DNA of 59,298 bases from Collinsella tanakaei (lineage in GTDB: Bacteria > Actinomycetota > Coriobacteriia > Coriobacteriales > Coriobacteriaceae). The DNA is taken from contig NZ_JACJKB010000015.1 of NCBI RefSeq assembly GCF_016900375.1, positions 1 through 59,298 on the forward strand, in the 5' to 3' direction. Under the pieces are notes generated by a model. It saw only the letters and a program-made list of their open reading frames with translations. It searched no databases and had not been told where the DNA came from. Positions 1 through 10,083 of the stretch are shown here, piece after piece. Each line of letters begins with the position of its first letter. The first letter of the stretch is position 1. Position numbers and translations under genes: made by a program.

Positions 1-104
1 CGTTAGGCCGAACGGGATGGTCGGCGTGCCCGCGCTCAAAGCCGAAAGTTTTTCGTGCTCATTCCCGAAAGTTCGCCACGCTCAAACCCGCAACACGGAG
101 GCTA

Positions 105-407
105 TCAAACACAGTCGCGCCGGTCGGTCTTCCTGCCGCGGTCGGCGGCGGGCCTCTGCATCTTGGAGACGGCGCCCACGACGCAGTCCAGGCCGAGCGC
201 GTTGAGCGCCCGGCAGAGGTGGAAGCCGGTGACCCCGGACTCGTAGACCGCCCTGGGCGACTGGAACCCGAGCGCCCACTCGGCGACCGCGGCCGGGTCG
301 TAGCCGAACGAGGCGCGCTCGCACTCACCAGTCATGGGGTTCAGGGCGAAGGCCTTGATGCTGCGGGCGTGGACGTCGAGGCCGATGGCTGTGACATAAT
401 CGGACAT
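105..407 (-). pseudogene. IS110-family transposase, N-terminal remnant
   Basis: The 100-residue frame has the N-terminal DEDD-type RuvC-like half of IS110 transposases: GLDVH with the first Asp near the start, the YESGVTGF block with the Glu, and KTDRRD carrying the last acidic pair. The start at 407 has a good GGAGG site. The frame stops at once after DRRD, where intact members continue for about 200-300 more residues with a second catalytic Ser domain. No continuation is visible in the next 100 bases. It is therefore a truncated, probably inactive copy. The window edge prevents a check of what lies further downstream. Confidence 0.8.
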
Positions 408-611
408 GGAGCCCTCCTCCGTCGCATGTGGCGCGCGGCCACGGTTGGTGGTACGACCATTGTCGCCCGACCCACGGAGCCGCGACAGGGGGAGGGCCCA
501 ATGTTCAGCTCATATCGTCTTGTGCCCCTCCCCGCCGGATGCAGCCCGGCTCCGGACCGCGCCGGCGGCGCCTGGCGAAAAGTACGACAGTGGGGGCACG
601 TCCTAACTGTC

Positions 612-637
612 ATAAAAGGGGTCCCGAGGGACCCCTT
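612..637 (-). terminator. Rho-independent terminator after the lipoprotein gene
   Basis: A GGGGTCC/GGACCCC stem with a tiny loop is followed on the minus strand by a short T-run (TTTTA). It lies about 30 bases past the stop of the 665-1153 gene. Confidence 0.75.
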
Positions 638-664
638 CGTCGTGCGCAATACTTTTGGGATAGG

Positions 665-1153
665 CTATTTGATTTCGACCTCGATCTCCTTTGAGGTTGC
701 ACCTTCGAGACCGATGACCTCACCCGTGAACTTACCCGACGCATCGACGCCGATGCGCGCGATGCGCGTATTACCGGCCTCGAGCTCGATAGTCTCCTCG
801 CAGGAACCCGAACCCTCGAACAGCGTCTCCACGTCGCCTTCGGGCGTGATGGACACGAGCTTGAAGTCGCCGTCCTCGATCTCGGCATCGCAGTTGAGCG
901 TCACGCTGCCACCCGCCTCAGAATCAAAGTTCCACACGACGTACTTGCCCGTGAAGCCCTGGAAGCTCTGGCTCGTCGTTTCGCCGCCGCCCTGATCGCC
1001 GGTAAACGCCTCGTGGGTGTAGTTTGAAGTCTGCTCAGCGATGAGCTCGTCGTTGTCCCAATACTCGGCGTACTCGGAATTCGCAGCACCGCCGCATCCG
1101 GCAAGCGCCAAAGCAACCAAACCCGTGCAGATAACCGGAATGAACTTCTTCAT
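665..1153 (-). CDS. Small secreted lipoprotein of unknown function
   Basis: The protein is 162 residues long. The start at 1153 is chosen because MKKF opens a classical lipoprotein signal peptide: a Lys pair, a hydrophobic run, and the lipobox LALAGC near residue 20, so Cys would be lipidated. An AGGAGT-like ribosome site (CGGAGTC) lies just upstream. The longer frame up to 1273 would place about 40 extra residues before the signal and is unlikely. The mature part is acidic and Gly/Thr-rich and looks like a beta-sandwich, with repeated short hydrophobic strands and two Cys that could form a disulfide. I do not recognise a family. It is monocistronic with its own terminator. Confidence 0.8.
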   Translation of the reverse strand: MKKFIPVICTGLVALALAGCGGAANSEYAEYWDNDELIAEQTSNYTHEAFTGDQGGGETTSQSFQGFTGKYVVWNFDSEAGGSVTLNCDAEIEDGDFKLVSITPEGDVETLFEGSGSCEETIELEAGNTRIARIGVDASGKFTGEVIGLEGATSKEIEVEIK

Positions 1154-1339
1154 GTCGACTCCGTTCCGATTATGCGATGGATTATTCCGCCGCGACACCA
1201 TAGTAGCGGCAAACAAAGGCCGAACTTCCGCAAGAGGCGCCATCGGGCATCTGACGGCACGAACGAGCGTCACGCGCCCCTATCGCAACCGCTTACCGAG
1301 CGGATGGGACATACCGCGGAATTGTCGCGCGCAATCGAT

Positions 1340-2086
1340 CTACGCCGCTGCAACCGGAGCCTGAAGCAGCTTGATCAGCCGCACGAGCGTGCCTTGCGCA
1401 TCCGTGCGCCGACGGACCTCGACGCTATCCACCAGCATGCGCATGAGCCTGATGCCGCGCCCGCGCTCCTCGGACTCGTCGGGCTCCTCATCCGGCGCGA
1501 TCTCGTAGCCGCAGCCGTTGTCGCGCACCTCCACCACCACGCGGTCGGGGTACGCGATGACCATCATCATGCAGCCCACCGCCCCGTTCGCATGGTCGTA
1601 AGCATTCGACAGCGCCTCGCCGGCAGCGAGCGCCATGTCGAAGCGGTCGCTGTCGCTCATAGGCAGCGTCGACACCATGTCCGCGATGCGGTGGCGGTAG
1701 TACCCCAGGTGCTCGATGCCCTGGCGCACCGAAAAGCTCTTGCTCCACAGGGGCATCGCCCCGGGCTTGAGCACCGGCACGGGAGGACGGGTGGCGGCGG
1801 TCACGTGGAGCACCTCGAGCAGGCGCGCGATCTGCAGTGTGCGCGTCACATCGGCAGACGTGTTGACCAGCGAGAGCAGGCCGCCGTTCTGGCTCAGATG
1901 GCGGGCACGCGATATCAGGCACGCAAGTCCCGAGGAATCGATGAACGTCACGTGCTGACAGTTCACCATCACGCGATACACACCCGACGCGACCAGGTTG
2001 TCAATCTGGTCGCGCAGCTCGCCCACCGTCGAGATATCGATGTCGTGGGCCGGGGAGATCACCGCTATGTCGTTCCACTCGTTCAT
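1340..2086 (-). CDS. STAS domain fused to RsbW/SpoIIAB-like kinase domain
   Basis: The 248-residue protein joins two modules usually found on separate proteins. Residues 1-105 are a STAS (anti-sigma antagonist) domain with the phospho-acceptor motif FIDSSGL (Ser51/52). Residues 115-245 are a GHKL ATPase of the RsbW/SpoIIAB type: N-box EALSNAYDHA, G1 box RDNGCGY and a GRGIRLMRML G2 region. In the usual scheme the kinase phosphorylates the STAS protein and a PP2C phosphatase reverses this, so the kinase can bind or release a target such as a sigma factor. The phosphatase gene lies directly upstream (87-base gap), so the pair probably forms one switch. No sigma factor is visible nearby. A start at 2158 is possible but lacks support. 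Confidence 0.8.
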   Translation of the reverse strand: MNEWNDIAVISPAHDIDISTVGELRDQIDNLVASGVYRVMVNCQHVTFIDSSGLACLISRARHLSQNGGLLSLVNTSADVTRTLQIARLLEVLHVTAATRPPVPVLKPGAMPLWSKSFSVRQGIEHLGYYRHRIADMVSTLPMSDSDRFDMALAAGEALSNAYDHANGAVGCMMMVIAYPDRVVVEVRDNGCGYEIAPDEEPDESEERGRGIRLMRMLVDSVEVRRRTDAQGTLVRLIKLLQAPVAAA

Positions 2087-2173
2087 ACGCTCATGGTTCC
2101 CTGTCCGCGCCGCTCTATTCACACGCCCCGTTGCCCGCCGGCGCATGCGCCGCCTCACCGGCGACCGGCAGCC

Positions 2174-4531
2174 TCATCGCGCCTCGCCCGCCCTGTCGAA
2201 GCGCAGGGCGACCAAGGCGATATCGTCGTCGAGCGCCGATCCGCTGAAGGTGTCGAGTGCCGAGAGCACTGAATCGCACAGCCCCTCGACGCCCTTTGAC
2301 GAAGCCTGGAGCAGCACGTCGAACAGGCGGCGCTCGCCGAAGAACTCGCGACCGGCATTGCGCGCCTCCACGGCGCCGTCGGTGTACATGAACAGGATGT
2401 CGCCCTCGCTGAACGCGAAGCTTCCCCCTTCGTACGCCATCGTCTCGAACGCGCCCACCACGCCCGACTGCACCGTGAGCAGCTCGATCTCTGCAGGAGC
2501 CCCCTCTTCGGCATCTCCCCGACCTGCTCGCGCAGGGTGAATGAGCGCCGTCGGGGGATGGCCCGCCGAGCAGTATTCCGCCGTGCCCGTGCGCAGGTCG
2601 ATCTTCGCCACGAACATGGTGGCGAACGTCTCGACACGCGAGAAGCTCATGAGCATGCTGTTGAGGGAGCGCACCATGGCGGCCGGCGCCGCGCCTTCCC
2701 AAGCGTAGGCCGTGAGCGCCGTCTTGACGAGGGCCGACATCGAGGCGGCCTCGACGCCCTTGCCCGACACGTCGCCCAAGATCATGACCGCACGATCGTC
2801 GGGCAGGCGAATGAGCGTGTAGAAGTCTCCTCCCACGAGCGCCTGGCGCGTCGCCGAGGAGTAGAGCGAGTCGGTCGTGATGCCCGGGACGCTTCCCAGG
2901 TCGTTGCGCAGGCCGATCTGCAGCGTCTGGGCGATGCGCCGCTCGGAGCTCGCCTTGCGCATGCCGCGCATCATGATCTCGAAGTCGTGTGCAAGACGCA
3001 CGAGATAGTCGTACTCGATATCATCGATGGGCTCCTGCGTGCTATCGCGCAGCAGCAGCACCATGCGCGGAATCTGGTCCGCGGTGTCCGTCGCATCGGC
3101 CGCCTCGCCCTCGCCGTCCTCGGCGCCCGGCATGCTCTTGCGCATGTCGAAGAACACGCCCTGGCTGGGCATACCGCGCGAGGCGAGCCACTCCCCCGCC
3201 CATGTCGTCTGGTCCACGCGCACGAGACGCACGGTCGTCAAGTCGTCCGGAGAGCACGACCACGCGCTCTGCCCGTGCGCGAACTGCATGGCAGCCATCG
3301 GATCCACACGGGCCGCGGGAGCGGTTGTCGAGAAGAACATGTCCTCGATAGATCCGGGCAGGCACACCCGGCTGCCGCCCTCGAAGTCGATGACGTAGCA
3401 GCCGCGGTCGGGGTCGTGCAGCACGGCGCAGGTGCGACATTGCAGCATGCGGTGCGCCTCGTTGGACACGGCCCGCCAAACCGCCCCATGGTCGTCGGTC
3501 TGGCCGTACATGAACTCGCGCATGCGGTTGAGCGACCGAGTGAGCTCCTCGGTGCGCTGCGCGCGCAGGCTGCTTACCAGGCTCACCAGCTCGATCGACA
3601 GGTAGTCGCAGATCACCTCGAGCACGCGGGCGTCGAGCGGCCGGGGTCGGCGTGGACGCTTCCAGCCAAGCTCGAGGATGCCCAGCACCTGCGTGCCGAA
3701 GAACACCGGAACGGCGATGAGCGTACGGTAGGGCGGCACGTTCTCCACGCGCAGGCGCGTGCTCACGTGCGTATCGATATCAAAGAAGACGCTCGATTCG
3801 ATGCCCTTCCCATAGGCCGCCGGCACAATCGTCAGGCTGCACGAGCGCTGCTCGCGCAAAACGTAGGTCGGGATGCCCGAGCCGTACGGGATGAACTCGG
3901 GCACGTAATCGCGCGCAAGCCCGTAGCTGATGCCGCGGAGCTTGAAGCCGCCGCTTTCAGAGAAGTAGATCGACGAGCCGTCGGCGTCGAGCGCCTCCAC
4001 GATCTTGTTCAGCACAGCGTCGAGCAGCGAGGGCAGGTCCTTCGACCCCGCAGCGGTCATGATGACCGAGAGCGTGCCCGACAGGCGGCGGTTCACCGCC
4101 TGGAGCTCCGAGAAGAGCCGCCGCGTCTGGCGGTCGCGAGCGTGTTGCTCCTCGAGGCTGTTGATGACCACGAGCATGCGGTCCGCGGTTCCCCGCTCGT
4201 CGTCCATAGACAGCGTACGGGGCGACACCCGCTGAGCGCGCACGCGAACCGGGATGAACGAGCCGTCGGGCAGCTTGAGCTGACAGACGCTATCCGTACC
4301 GTCGAGCCCGAAGGGAGGCAGATGGTCCCCGGAGCGCTCGAAGCGCTCGCTGTAGACGAGGTCCTTGATGTCGGCGCCCACGATATCCTCGCGCGACGCG
4401 GCGGCGAGCGCGATCAGCTGATGATTGACGTGCAGCACCGTGCCGTCGATATCGCACAGGGCGACCGCGTCGCTCGTAAGCTCGACGAGACGTGCCAGCT
4501 CGGCAAATCGCTCGCTTGCCATGGATTCCAT
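2174..4531 (-). CDS. PAS-GAF sensor PP2C (SpoIIE-type) serine phosphatase
   Basis: The protein is 785 residues long and cytosolic with no membrane segment. The order is PAS (about 15-110, with DGTVLHVNHQLIAL), a short coiled linker, GAF (about 165-330), a second poorly conserved sensor region (about 350-545), and a SpoIIE-type PP2C domain (about 560-785) with the metal-binding blocks GGDFYTL, LGDVSGKG, CSAGHPP and MYTDGAVEA all intact. The start at 4531 has GGAGGTG at ideal spacing; longer upstream frames run into the tRNA region. It likely dephosphorylates the STAS domain encoded just downstream on the same strand, so that an unknown small ligand or redox signal sets the switch. The regulated output is not in the window. 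Confidence 0.85.
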   Translation of the reverse strand: MESMASERFAELARLVELTSDAVALCDIDGTVLHVNHQLIALAAASREDIVGADIKDLVYSERFERSGDHLPPFGLDGTDSVCQLKLPDGSFIPVRVRAQRVSPRTLSMDDERGTADRMLVVINSLEEQHARDRQTRRLFSELQAVNRRLSGTLSVIMTAAGSKDLPSLLDAVLNKIVEALDADGSSIYFSESGGFKLRGISYGLARDYVPEFIPYGSGIPTYVLREQRSCSLTIVPAAYGKGIESSVFFDIDTHVSTRLRVENVPPYRTLIAVPVFFGTQVLGILELGWKRPRRPRPLDARVLEVICDYLSIELVSLVSSLRAQRTEELTRSLNRMREFMYGQTDDHGAVWRAVSNEAHRMLQCRTCAVLHDPDRGCYVIDFEGGSRVCLPGSIEDMFFSTTAPAARVDPMAAMQFAHGQSAWSCSPDDLTTVRLVRVDQTTWAGEWLASRGMPSQGVFFDMRKSMPGAEDGEGEAADATDTADQIPRMVLLLRDSTQEPIDDIEYDYLVRLAHDFEIMMRGMRKASSERRIAQTLQIGLRNDLGSVPGITTDSLYSSATRQALVGGDFYTLIRLPDDRAVMILGDVSGKGVEAASMSALVKTALTAYAWEGAAPAAMVRSLNSMLMSFSRVETFATMFVAKIDLRTGTAEYCSAGHPPTALIHPARAGRGDAEEGAPAEIELLTVQSGVVGAFETMAYEGGSFAFSEGDILFMYTDGAVEARNAGREFFGERRLFDVLLQASSKGVEGLCDSVLSALDTFSGSALDDDIALVALRFDRAGEAR

Positions 4532-4776
4532 CGCAGCACCTCCGTAGCCGTCGCCCGGACCTCGTGTCTGGCATCGTCTGAAGTATATCCAACTTGTACG
4601 CGCTCGGCGAAGCGGCAACCGCGCGCAAAAACCGACGGCGCCGTCATCGCTCGGGAATTGTGCCCGCGGGTTTTGACCACTGGGGCTCCCTCGCGTGGAC
4701 CAAACCCACGGATACAACAAGGAGCCATCGAGGGGCGTGCCGTATCGAAGATATTCGCCGCAGCCCCAATAGGTAT

Positions 4777-4801
4777 GAAAAAAGCCTCCCGATTGGGAGG
4801 C
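4777..4801 (-). terminator. Terminator after tRNA-Leu
   Basis: The GCCTCCC/GGGAGGC stem with a GATT loop is followed on the minus strand by TTTTTT. It lies 13 bases past the tRNA 3' end. Confidence 0.85.
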
Positions 4802-4813
4802 CCTTGGTTCCGA

Positions 4814-4903
4814 TGGTGTCGGAGGCGGGACTTGAACCCGCAAGTCCGAGAAATGGACACTAGCACCTCAAGCTAGCGCGTCTGCCAATTCCGCCACTCC
4901 GAC
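4814..4903 (-). tRNA. tRNA-Leu (anticodon GAG)
   Basis: The class II tRNA is about 90 bases with an encoded CCA. The acceptor stem is GTCGGAG/CTCCGAC. The anticodon stem CTAGC/GCTAG encloses the loop TTGAGGT, giving anticodon GAG, which reads CUC and CUU. The T arm holds GGTTCAAGTCC and a long variable arm is present, as expected for Leu. It is a stand-alone gene with its own terminator. Confidence 0.97.
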
Positions 4904-5040
4904 TTGCCTTTCAGCGAGAAAGATATTAACCCAGGCCGACCTCTCGATGCAAGCACTTTTTTCAAAAACTTTTGGACAGGTGCAGGAGTATCGCATTTTC
5001 CCTGCTCAGGGAGGGCGCAGCTCGCAAACCTCCGCCATGC

Positions 5041-6735
5041 CTACGCAAGCTCCGCCTCATAGAAGTGCGCGTAGCCCAACGGATCGATCAGCAGCTTTGC
5101 GATCCTCCGCGTGCCGACGACGGCATGGGCCCCGAAGATATACGGGATCACCGGCATGTCCGCCGCGATGATGCCCTCCGCGGTGCGCAGGCGCTCCAGC
5201 CGCTCGGCGTTGCTCGCAATGGAGCGCGCCTCGTCGATCAGCTCGTCCACGCGCTCGTTGGCATACCGCGCGTAGTTATGCCCCCCGATCGACGAGGAGT
5301 GGAACAGCGGGAACAGCACGTTGTCCATAACGGGGACATCGGGCTCCCAATCGATGCGCGCCAGCTCGAAGGTGCCCGCCTGCAAACGGTCGTACAGGTC
5401 CTCGAAGACCACCTCCTCGAGCTCGCAGGAGATGCCCACGCCCTCAAGGTCGGAGGCGATCTCCTCCATCGCCTTCTGGTGCCCGCTGTCCGAGCTGTAC
5501 AGCAGCGTGAGGGAGATATCGCGCTCCCCTCCCGCCTGCTTGGGATACGCAGCGTCGAGCAGCTGGTTGGCGTTCGTCAGATTATGAGCCGCGGCCGACC
5601 ACCCCTCTTCGCGATATCCCGGCACATCGGGCGGCACGATGCCGTACGCGGGCATCCGCACGTCGCGAAAGACGCGCTTCGACAGCCCGTCGCGATCGAT
5701 CGCCATCGAGATCGCGCGGCGGACATCAGGGTTATCGAGCGGGCCGACCTCCGTGTTGCACACCAGATACGAAACGATGGGCTCGGTGCCCAGCACCGTA
5801 TGGCGATTGATGCCCAGCTGCAGGCGCTCGTCGTCGCTCGACTTCCAACTTGCCGCATTCGTGTCGACGTTCTCGATCGGGCAGGCGGACACCGTCAGGT
5901 CGCCCGACTCAAACGCACGGAACGAGTCGGTCACGCTCTCCTGAAACCTCATGCGCACGCGACCGACCGTCGCCGGCGTGGGGGCGTAGTCCTCGAAGCG
6001 GATGAGGTCCAAGGTGTCCTTATCCGGCGAGAGCGCGCCGTCGACCATGAACGGGCCGTTGCCCACGGGATACAGGCCGAACGTCTCGGAATCGTCCTCG
6101 GCCTGAGCGGGCACAGGGGAAAGACGCGGGTCGGCAACGACGCACGGGAAGTCCGCATACGGAGCGGAAAGCTGGACCACGAGCGTGTGCTCGTCGGGGC
6201 AGCTCACGCCTGAAAGGCTGGCTGCAGAGCCATCTCGCACCGCCTCGTAACCCTCCACGAGCGCCAGCAGATGCTCGCGGGACGGAACACTCCATACGCT
6301 CGCCGCCCCGCTGTCGGGGCTCACCAAGCGGTCCCATGCCCGCTTGAAATCGATGGCGCGCACCGGCTGGCCGTCGTGGAACGTCGCCTCCTTGAGGGTG
6401 AAGGTGAAGGTCCGCTGGTCTTCAGACACCAGATAGCTTTCGGCGGCAAGGCAGGTGAGCGCACCGGTCTCGAAATCAAAACGCGTAAGCGCATCGAACA
6501 CCTGGAACACAATCTGCGCGGCGGCGGGGTCGGACGCGCCATACGGATCGAGGCATACGGGGCGCTCGATTCCTACATCGACCGTCGTGGCATCGAGCGG
6601 ATCTTGACCCAAGGCCTCAGAGCCCTCCGGAGCGGCCGCATCCATCGAGCAGCCCGCCAAGACGAGCGACCCGAGCGACGCCGCCGAGGCGCACACGAAC
6701 GACCTTCTATCGAGCAGACGAGCATCCAGAGCCAT
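5041..6735 (-). CDS. Second peptide ABC transporter binding protein (OppA paralogue)
   Basis: The 564-residue SBP_bac_5 family lipoprotein has a twin-arginine-like start (LLDRRSFV) and lipobox LVLAGC near residue 28, which suggests Tat export and lipid anchoring. The fold markers CLDPYG near the mature start, YADFP and PVGNGPF are shared with the OppA encoded at 11234-12922, so the two are paralogues. The start at 6735 is chosen for the AGAGGG site; 6750 is an in-frame alternative. It follows oppF by 224 bases but is cut off from it by a strong terminator, so it may be expressed alone and give the OppBCDF pump a second specificity. This last point is inference. Confidence 0.85.
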   Translation of the reverse strand: MALDARLLDRRSFVCASAASLGSLVLAGCSMDAAAPEGSEALGQDPLDATTVDVGIERPVCLDPYGASDPAAAQIVFQVFDALTRFDFETGALTCLAAESYLVSEDQRTFTFTLKEATFHDGQPVRAIDFKRAWDRLVSPDSGAASVWSVPSREHLLALVEGYEAVRDGSAASLSGVSCPDEHTLVVQLSAPYADFPCVVADPRLSPVPAQAEDDSETFGLYPVGNGPFMVDGALSPDKDTLDLIRFEDYAPTPATVGRVRMRFQESVTDSFRAFESGDLTVSACPIENVDTNAASWKSSDDERLQLGINRHTVLGTEPIVSYLVCNTEVGPLDNPDVRRAISMAIDRDGLSKRVFRDVRMPAYGIVPPDVPGYREEGWSAAAHNLTNANQLLDAAYPKQAGGERDISLTLLYSSDSGHQKAMEEIASDLEGVGISCELEEVVFEDLYDRLQAGTFELARIDWEPDVPVMDNVLFPLFHSSSIGGHNYARYANERVDELIDEARSIASNAERLERLRTAEGIIAADMPVIPYIFGAHAVVGTRRIAKLLIDPLGYAHFYEAELA

Positions 6736-6885
6736 AGCGAACCCTCTCATAAGCCTCAGACGATTCCAGGGGCCGTGCAGGCCCCGCAAACGGGAAGAAT
6801 GCGCACCCCTGATATCCGCCCATCATTGTCCCGCATGCGCACGCATCCAGACACCAGAACATCGAGGCACTGCTTTTCCATATAG

Positions 6886-6922
6886 GAAAAAAGAAGGGAC
6901 CGTCCCGAAAAGGACGGTCCCT
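6886..6922 (-). terminator. Strong terminator after oppF
   Basis: The 11-bp stem AGGGACCGTCC/GGACGGTCCCT with a six-base loop is followed on the minus strand by TTCTTTTTTC. It ends the oppBCDF transcript. Confidence 0.9.
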
Positions 6923-6959
6923 GAAACGCATATGCTGCGCAAGAGTTTAACGCAGAGGC

Positions 6960-7988
6960 CTAGAGCTCGATGGAAGTCTCCCTGATGGGGAACTTCTCCG
7001 CGAAGTGGCAGGCGCAGAAGTGACCGGGAGCGACTTCCTTGAAGTCGGGCTGCTGAGAGCCGCAGATCTCCTTGGCGATCGGGCAGCGCGTATGGAAGCG
7101 GCAGCCGCTCGGCGGGTCGATCGGCGAAGGCGGATCGCCGGCGAGGATGATGCGGGCACGCGTCTTCTGCACGTCCGGATCGGGCACCGGCACAGCCGAG
7201 AGCAGCGACTGGGTGTAGGGGTGGTGCGGCTCGGTGTAGAGCGTCTTCCAGTCGGAGAGCTCGACCATCTTGCCGAGGTACATGACGGCCACGCGGTCGG
7301 AGATGTGCTGCACGACGGAAAGGTCGTGCGCGATGAACAGGTAGGCGGTGCCGTACTTGTCCTGAAGGTCCTTCAGCAGGTTCAGAACCTGAGCCTGAAT
7401 GGACACGTCGAGGGCCGAGACGGGCTCGTCGCAGATGATCAGCTTCGGTTTCAACGCGAAGGCGCGGGCGATGCCGATACGCTGGCGCTGACCGCCGGAG
7501 AACTCGTGCGGGTAGCGGTTGATGTGCTCCGGGTTCAGGCCAACGACATCGAGCAGCTCGCGCACGGTCTTCATGCGCTCTTCCTTCGTGCCCACGTTGT
7601 GGATGGTCATCGGCTCGGAGATGATCTCGCCGATGGTCATACGCGGGTTCAGACTCGCATAAGGGTCCTGGAAGATGAACTGCATCTCGCGGCGCAGGTC
7701 CTTGAGCTCATGCTTGCTCATCTTCGAGACGTCCTTGCCCTCGAAGAAGACCTTGCCCGCGGTGGGGTTCGTCAGGCGCATGATGGTGCGACCGGTCGTG
7801 GACTTGCCGCAGCCAGACTCGCCCACGAGACCGAAGGTCTCGCCGGCGTGGATCTCGAACGAGACGTCGTTCACGGCGGAGACGACGCGCTTGGAGAAAC
7901 GGCCCGCGAGCATGCCCGCCTCGGCCGGGAACTCCTTGGTCAGGTGCTCAACCTTGAGCAGGGGCGCACCGGTGGTGTTGGAGGCCAT
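6960..7988 (-). CDS. oppF: Oligopeptide ABC transporter ATP-binding protein OppF
   Basis: The 342-residue cytosolic ATPase has Walker [10 protein letters not shown], signature FSGGQRQR, Walker [12 protein letters not shown] and the H-loop IAHDLS. The C-terminal oligo_HPY extension keeps four cysteines (GCRF, RCP, EIC, CACH), a pattern linked in this family to an Fe-S cluster. The ATG at 7988 directly abuts the TAA of oppD with GGAGGTGAGG in the oppD tail, so translation is coupled. It pairs with OppD to power import through OppB/OppC. Confidence 0.93.
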   Translation of the reverse strand: MASNTTGAPLLKVEHLTKEFPAEAGMLAGRFSKRVVSAVNDVSFEIHAGETFGLVGESGCGKSTTGRTIMRLTNPTAGKVFFEGKDVSKMSKHELKDLRREMQFIFQDPYASLNPRMTIGEIISEPMTIHNVGTKEERMKTVRELLDVVGLNPEHINRYPHEFSGGQRQRIGIARAFALKPKLIICDEPVSALDVSIQAQVLNLLKDLQDKYGTAYLFIAHDLSVVQHISDRVAVMYLGKMVELSDWKTLYTEPHHPYTQSLLSAVPVPDPDVQKTRARIILAGDPPSPIDPPSGCRFHTRCPIAKEICGSQQPDFKEVAPGHFCACHFAEKFPIRETSIEL

Positions 7989-9116
7989 TTACGCCTCACC
8001 TCCCGTGGGCTTGGTTTCGATCGTGTCGGGCGTGCCCGTGGCGATGTTGCCGCGAGAGCGCGACGTATCGGGCGCGAACTTGAGGAACTCGGGGTCGTCG
8101 GCAAAGTGGCAAGCCGAATAGTGCCCGGTCTCGGTGGTCATGTGCACCGGCTCCTTCTCGTGGCAGATGTCCACGGCATACGGGCAGCGCGGGGCGAAGG
8201 GGCAGCCGGCGGGCAGGTTCACGAGCGACGGCGGGTTGCCGTGAATCGGCGTGAGCGGCTTCTTCTCGTCGATCGCCTGCTCTGGGATGGAGCGGATGAG
8301 GCCCCAGGTATACGGATGACGGCTGTCGTAGAAGATCTCGTCGGCGGTGCCGAACTCGACCGGGCGGCCGGCGTACATGACCATGATCTTGTCGGCCATA
8401 TCGGCGACGACGCCCAGGTCGTGGGTGATCATGATGATGGCGTTGCCGTTCTTCTCCTGCATCTCCTGCATGAGCTCGATGATCTGAGCCTGGATAGTCA
8501 CGTCGAGAGCCGTGGTGGGCTCGTCGGCGATGAGGATGTCCGGGTCGCAGGCGAGCGCCATGGCGATCATAGCGCGCTGACGCATGCCACCGGAGAACTG
8601 ATGCGGATACTCGTTCACGCGCTTCTCGGGATTGGGGATGCCAACCAAGCGAAGCAGCTCGACGGCGCGGTCAAGCGCCTCCTTCTTAGAGTAGCCGCGA
8701 TGCAGGCGCAGGCCCTCGCCCACCTGACGACCGATCTTGTAGACCGGGTTCAGGGAGGTCATGGGATCCTGGAAGATCATCGCGATGTCGTTGCCGCGGA
8801 TGTGCTGCATCTGCTCCTCGGTCATATCGAGCAGCGACTCGCCACGGTAGTAGACGTGGCCGCCCTCGATCTTGCCCGGGGGCATGTCGATGAGGCCCAT
8901 GATGGTCATCGCGGTCACGGACTTGCCGGAACCGGACTCGCCCACCACGCCGAGGGTCTCGCCGCGGTCGAGCGTGTAGGACACGCCGTTCACCGCGTGG
9001 ACGATGCCGTCCTCGGTATGGAAGAACATCTTGAGATTATCGACCTCGAGCAGATGGCGGCCCTCAGGAATGGGCTTTTCCTTGAGGTCGGTGTGGTTCG
9101 TAGTCTTCTTCGCCAT
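7989..9116 (-). CDS. oppD: Oligopeptide ABC transporter ATP-binding protein OppD
   Basis: The 375-residue ATPase has Walker [10 protein letters not shown], signature FSGGMRQR, Walker [12 protein letters not shown] and H-loop ITHDLG. The oligo_HPY tail has four conserved cysteines (GCPF, RCPY, ICHE, ACHF), the likely Fe-S ligands. Its ATG overlaps the oppC stop by one base (TAATG). It is a normal member of the opp operon; the last 30 residues are a low-complexity tail rich in Gly and Thr. Confidence 0.93.
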   Translation of the reverse strand: MAKKTTNHTDLKEKPIPEGRHLLEVDNLKMFFHTEDGIVHAVNGVSYTLDRGETLGVVGESGSGKSVTAMTIMGLIDMPPGKIEGGHVYYRGESLLDMTEEQMQHIRGNDIAMIFQDPMTSLNPVYKIGRQVGEGLRLHRGYSKKEALDRAVELLRLVGIPNPEKRVNEYPHQFSGGMRQRAMIAMALACDPDILIADEPTTALDVTIQAQIIELMQEMQEKNGNAIIMITHDLGVVADMADKIMVMYAGRPVEFGTADEIFYDSRHPYTWGLIRSIPEQAIDEKKPLTPIHGNPPSLVNLPAGCPFAPRCPYAVDICHEKEPVHMTTETGHYSACHFADDPEFLKFAPDTSRSRGNIATGTPDTIETKPTGGEA

Positions 9117-10072
9117 TATGCATCCTTCATCTTGACATCGAGCGCGTCGCGCAGGCCGTCACCCAGCAGCGTGAACGCAAGCACCGTCGAAAGAATCGCC
9201 AGACCGGGCATGATCATGAGCCACGGGGCGGTCATGAGGTACGCCTGGCCGTCCTGGATCATGATGCCCCAGGAGGGGTTGGGCGGCTGGACGCCCATGC
9301 CGAGGAACGAGATGGAGGCCTCGGTCAGGATGGCGGAGCCGATGTTCATCGTGGCGTAGACGACGATGGAGGCAACGGAGTTCGGGAAGATGTGGCGGGC
9401 GATGATGCGCGCGTCGGAGGCGCCCATGGCGCGGGCGGCGTCCACGTAGTCGCTCTCCTTGACGGAGAGGATGGCGGAGCGGAACACGCGGGCGATCGAC
9501 GGCCAGCCGAGGATACCGATTGCCACGAACACGTTCGTGATGCTCTGGCCCAGCGCCGCGATGAGGCACAGGACGAACAGGACGTACGGGAACGCGAGGA
9601 AGATGTCGGCAGCACGCATGATGATGGTGTCGAAGATGCCGCCGTAGTAGGCCGCAAGCGCGCCCATGATCAGGCCGATGACGGTCGAGATCGCGGTGGC
9701 GAGCAGGCCGATGGTCAGCGAGATGCGGGCGCCGTAGATGACGCGCACGAGGATGTCGCGGCCCGTGACGTCCGTGCCGAACGGGTGCTCGAGCGACGGG
9801 GGCAGCAGCGACGAGGTGGCCATGGCGGTCGTGTCGGCAGCCGTCGGGGAGCCGAGCCACTGCTGGGCCCACAGGTCGGCCGTGATGGCGACGAGCGCCA
9901 CGAACACGATCCAGATGGCGGCGATGATGGCCAGCTTGTTCTGGCGCAGACGCTTCCAGGCGTCACCCCACAGGGTACGCGACGCGGCGCCGGACACGGC
10001 GGCGTCGGTCTTGGGCGCCTCGGCGACGGCAGCAGCCGCACCGGCACCCTGAGTGGAAAACGGGTACTTCAT
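9116..10072 (-). CDS. oppC: Oligopeptide ABC transporter permease OppC
   Basis: The protein has 318 residues and six predicted membrane helices. A cytosolic N-terminal stretch of about 45 residues rich in Ala precedes the first helix. The BPD_transp_1 domain has the EAA-type loop around AARAMGASDARIIARHI, where the ATPase docks. TAAGGAGG lies upstream of the 10072 start. It forms the membrane pore together with OppB. Confidence 0.92.
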   Translation of the reverse strand: MKYPFSTQGAGAAAAVAEAPKTDAAVSGAASRTLWGDAWKRLRQNKLAIIAAIWIVFVALVAITADLWAQQWLGSPTAADTTAMATSSLLPPSLEHPFGTDVTGRDILVRVIYGARISLTIGLLATAISTVIGLIMGALAAYYGGIFDTIIMRAADIFLAFPYVLFVLCLIAALGQSITNVFVAIGILGWPSIARVFRSAILSVKESDYVDAARAMGASDARIIARHIFPNSVASIVVYATMNIGSAILTEASISFLGMGVQPPNPSWGIMIQDGQAYLMTAPWLMIMPGLAILSTVLAFTLLGDGLRDALDVKMKDA

Positions 10073-10083
10073 GTTGCGCCTCC

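Noticed and set aside
45-80. Two CGAAAGTT boxes near the window start, like half of palindromes B1/B2
   Set aside because: They are direct, not inverted, repeats and the core is absent; it may be a decayed copy but cannot be shown.
4970-4995. GGACAGGT resembling the palindrome core
   Set aside because: No matching arms on either side.
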